Below, one piece after another: positions 63,548 through 64,000 of a DNA stretch of 64,000 bases. A model generated the notes under the pieces. It saw only the letters and a list, made by a program, of their open reading frames with translations. It ran no database searches and was not told the DNA's origin. The first letter of the stretch is position 1. Every line of letters starts with the position of its first letter. The position numbers were made by a program, and so were the translations under genes. This DNA comes from Methylobacterium gregans (GTDB lineage: Bacteria; Pseudomonadota; Alphaproteobacteria; Rhizobiales; Beijerinckiaceae), in the NCBI RefSeq assembly GCF_022179245.1, contig NZ_BPQM01000008.1, positions 1-64,000 on the forward strand, read 5' to 3'.

Positions 63548-64000
63548 GTGTCAGTCTTGCGTATCAAAGATGTTCTGCCCTCGCTGATCGACGCGCGCCT
63601 CGCGGGCCTCGTGCACGATTCCGTGCAGGACGAGGCCGTGCGCTTCCGCCACGAGCGCTTCCTGATCTCACGGCTGGCGACCGGCGCCGTGATGATGGCG
63701 GCCCTGCCGCCCTATCTCGTCTGGCGCGGTGTGCCCTCGGTGATCGAGGGTCTCGCCGTGGCGAGCCTGCTCCTGCCGGTGCTGGCCGCCGTGATCCTCG
63801 CGCGCACCGGTCATCTCTGGATGGCGCACGCGATCTCCTCGGCGGGGCTGACCGGCCTCGTCGTCTGCCTCGCGGGTCTCACGGGCGGCGCCGGCTCGGC
63901 CGCCGCGGTCTGGCTGGTGGCCATCCCGCTGGAGGCCGCGATCTCGGGCTCGAAGCGCTCGGCGATCTCGGCGGCGGCGATCGCGGCGCTCGGCGCGCTG
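63548..64000 (+). CDS. DivJ-like membrane histidine kinase (partial, runs off window)
   Basis: The first 151 codons of a membrane protein. The start is GTG (VSVLRIKDVLPSLID) with GAGAGG upstream. After a short cytoplasmic stretch (LAGLVHDSVQDEAVRFRHER) come successive membrane helices. TGLVVCLAGLTGGAGSAAAV and PLEAAISGSKRSAI resemble the polytopic N-terminal region of DivJ-type kinases. No kinase domain is inside the window, so the assignment rests on the N-terminal layout and on the PleC-like gene nearby. Confidence 0.6.
   Translation, partial: MSVLRIKDVLPSLIDARLAGLVHDSVQDEAVRFRHERFLISRLATGAVMMAALPPYLVWRGVPSVIEGLAVASLLLPVLAAVILARTGHLWMAHAISSAGLTGLVVCLAGLTGGAGSAAAVWLVAIPLEAAISGSKRSAISAAAIAALGAL

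Overview
The window looks like a chromosomal segment of a GC-rich alphaproteobacterial methylotroph, most likely a Methylobacterium-type member of the Hyphomicrobiales. The reasons are a two-gene NAD-dependent formate dehydrogenase of the FDH1 type (beta subunit a NuoE-NuoF fusion, alpha subunit with a NuoG-like N-terminus), PleC- and DivJ-like cell-cycle kinases, and many sensor proteins and decayed mobile elements. No rRNA, tRNA or CRISPR array was seen. The genus is an inference from gene content.

Layout. (1) 0.9-9.7 kb: a two-component locus with two related histidine kinases, an ABC-type periplasmic binding protein whose start overlaps the first kinase stop, a REC-DUF3369-kinase protein on the other strand and an OmpR-type regulator. 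Four RBS-equipped tiny hydrophobic ORFs lie in and around it. (2) 10-19.3 kb: a low-density accessory stretch with a TPR-like protein, an exported ADC-like protein, a thermonuclease, a pilZ gene broken by a TGA codon, several short hypothetical genes, and two of three copies of an intergenic repeat family. (3) 19.5-25.1 kb: an esterase, a TetR regulator divergent from an SDR oxidoreductase with a paired palindromic operator between them, DUF2147, a class III cyclase and a Tat-exported hydrolase. (4) 25.5-30.2 kb: fdhB-fdhA. (5) 30.3-36.6 kb: a scar zone with an IS5 remnant, an RTX protein with a three-part super-repeat, a possible phage-tail relic joined to a truncated HD-GYP gene, a broken Cache sensor, a REC-GGDEF deletion fusion and an IS701 scrap. 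(6) 36.6-38.6 kb: a GAF-PAS-PAS-REC-LuxR protein. (7) 38.9-51.3 kb: an amide and urea utilisation island with five urea/short-amide transporter genes (urtABCDE/fmdDEF type), a formamidase-family enzyme, a NitT/TauT-type transporter and two amidases. (8) 52-64 kb: a conserved core with a CheY-like regulator, purA, pepN, a PleC-like kinase preceded by a CtrA-like box, a divergent papain-fold protein, and the start of a DivJ-like kinase running off the window.

How it fits together. The island can plausibly import small amides or urea and hydrolyse them to ammonia and organic acid. If formamide is a substrate, the formate would feed the FDH1 enzyme in the same window and yield NADH and CO2. The last 5 kb looks like a cell-cycle neighbourhood. 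In the accessory stretches several c-di-GMP genes (PilZ, HD-GYP, GGDEF) are broken, which suggests decay of local signalling genes by point mutation and rearrangement.
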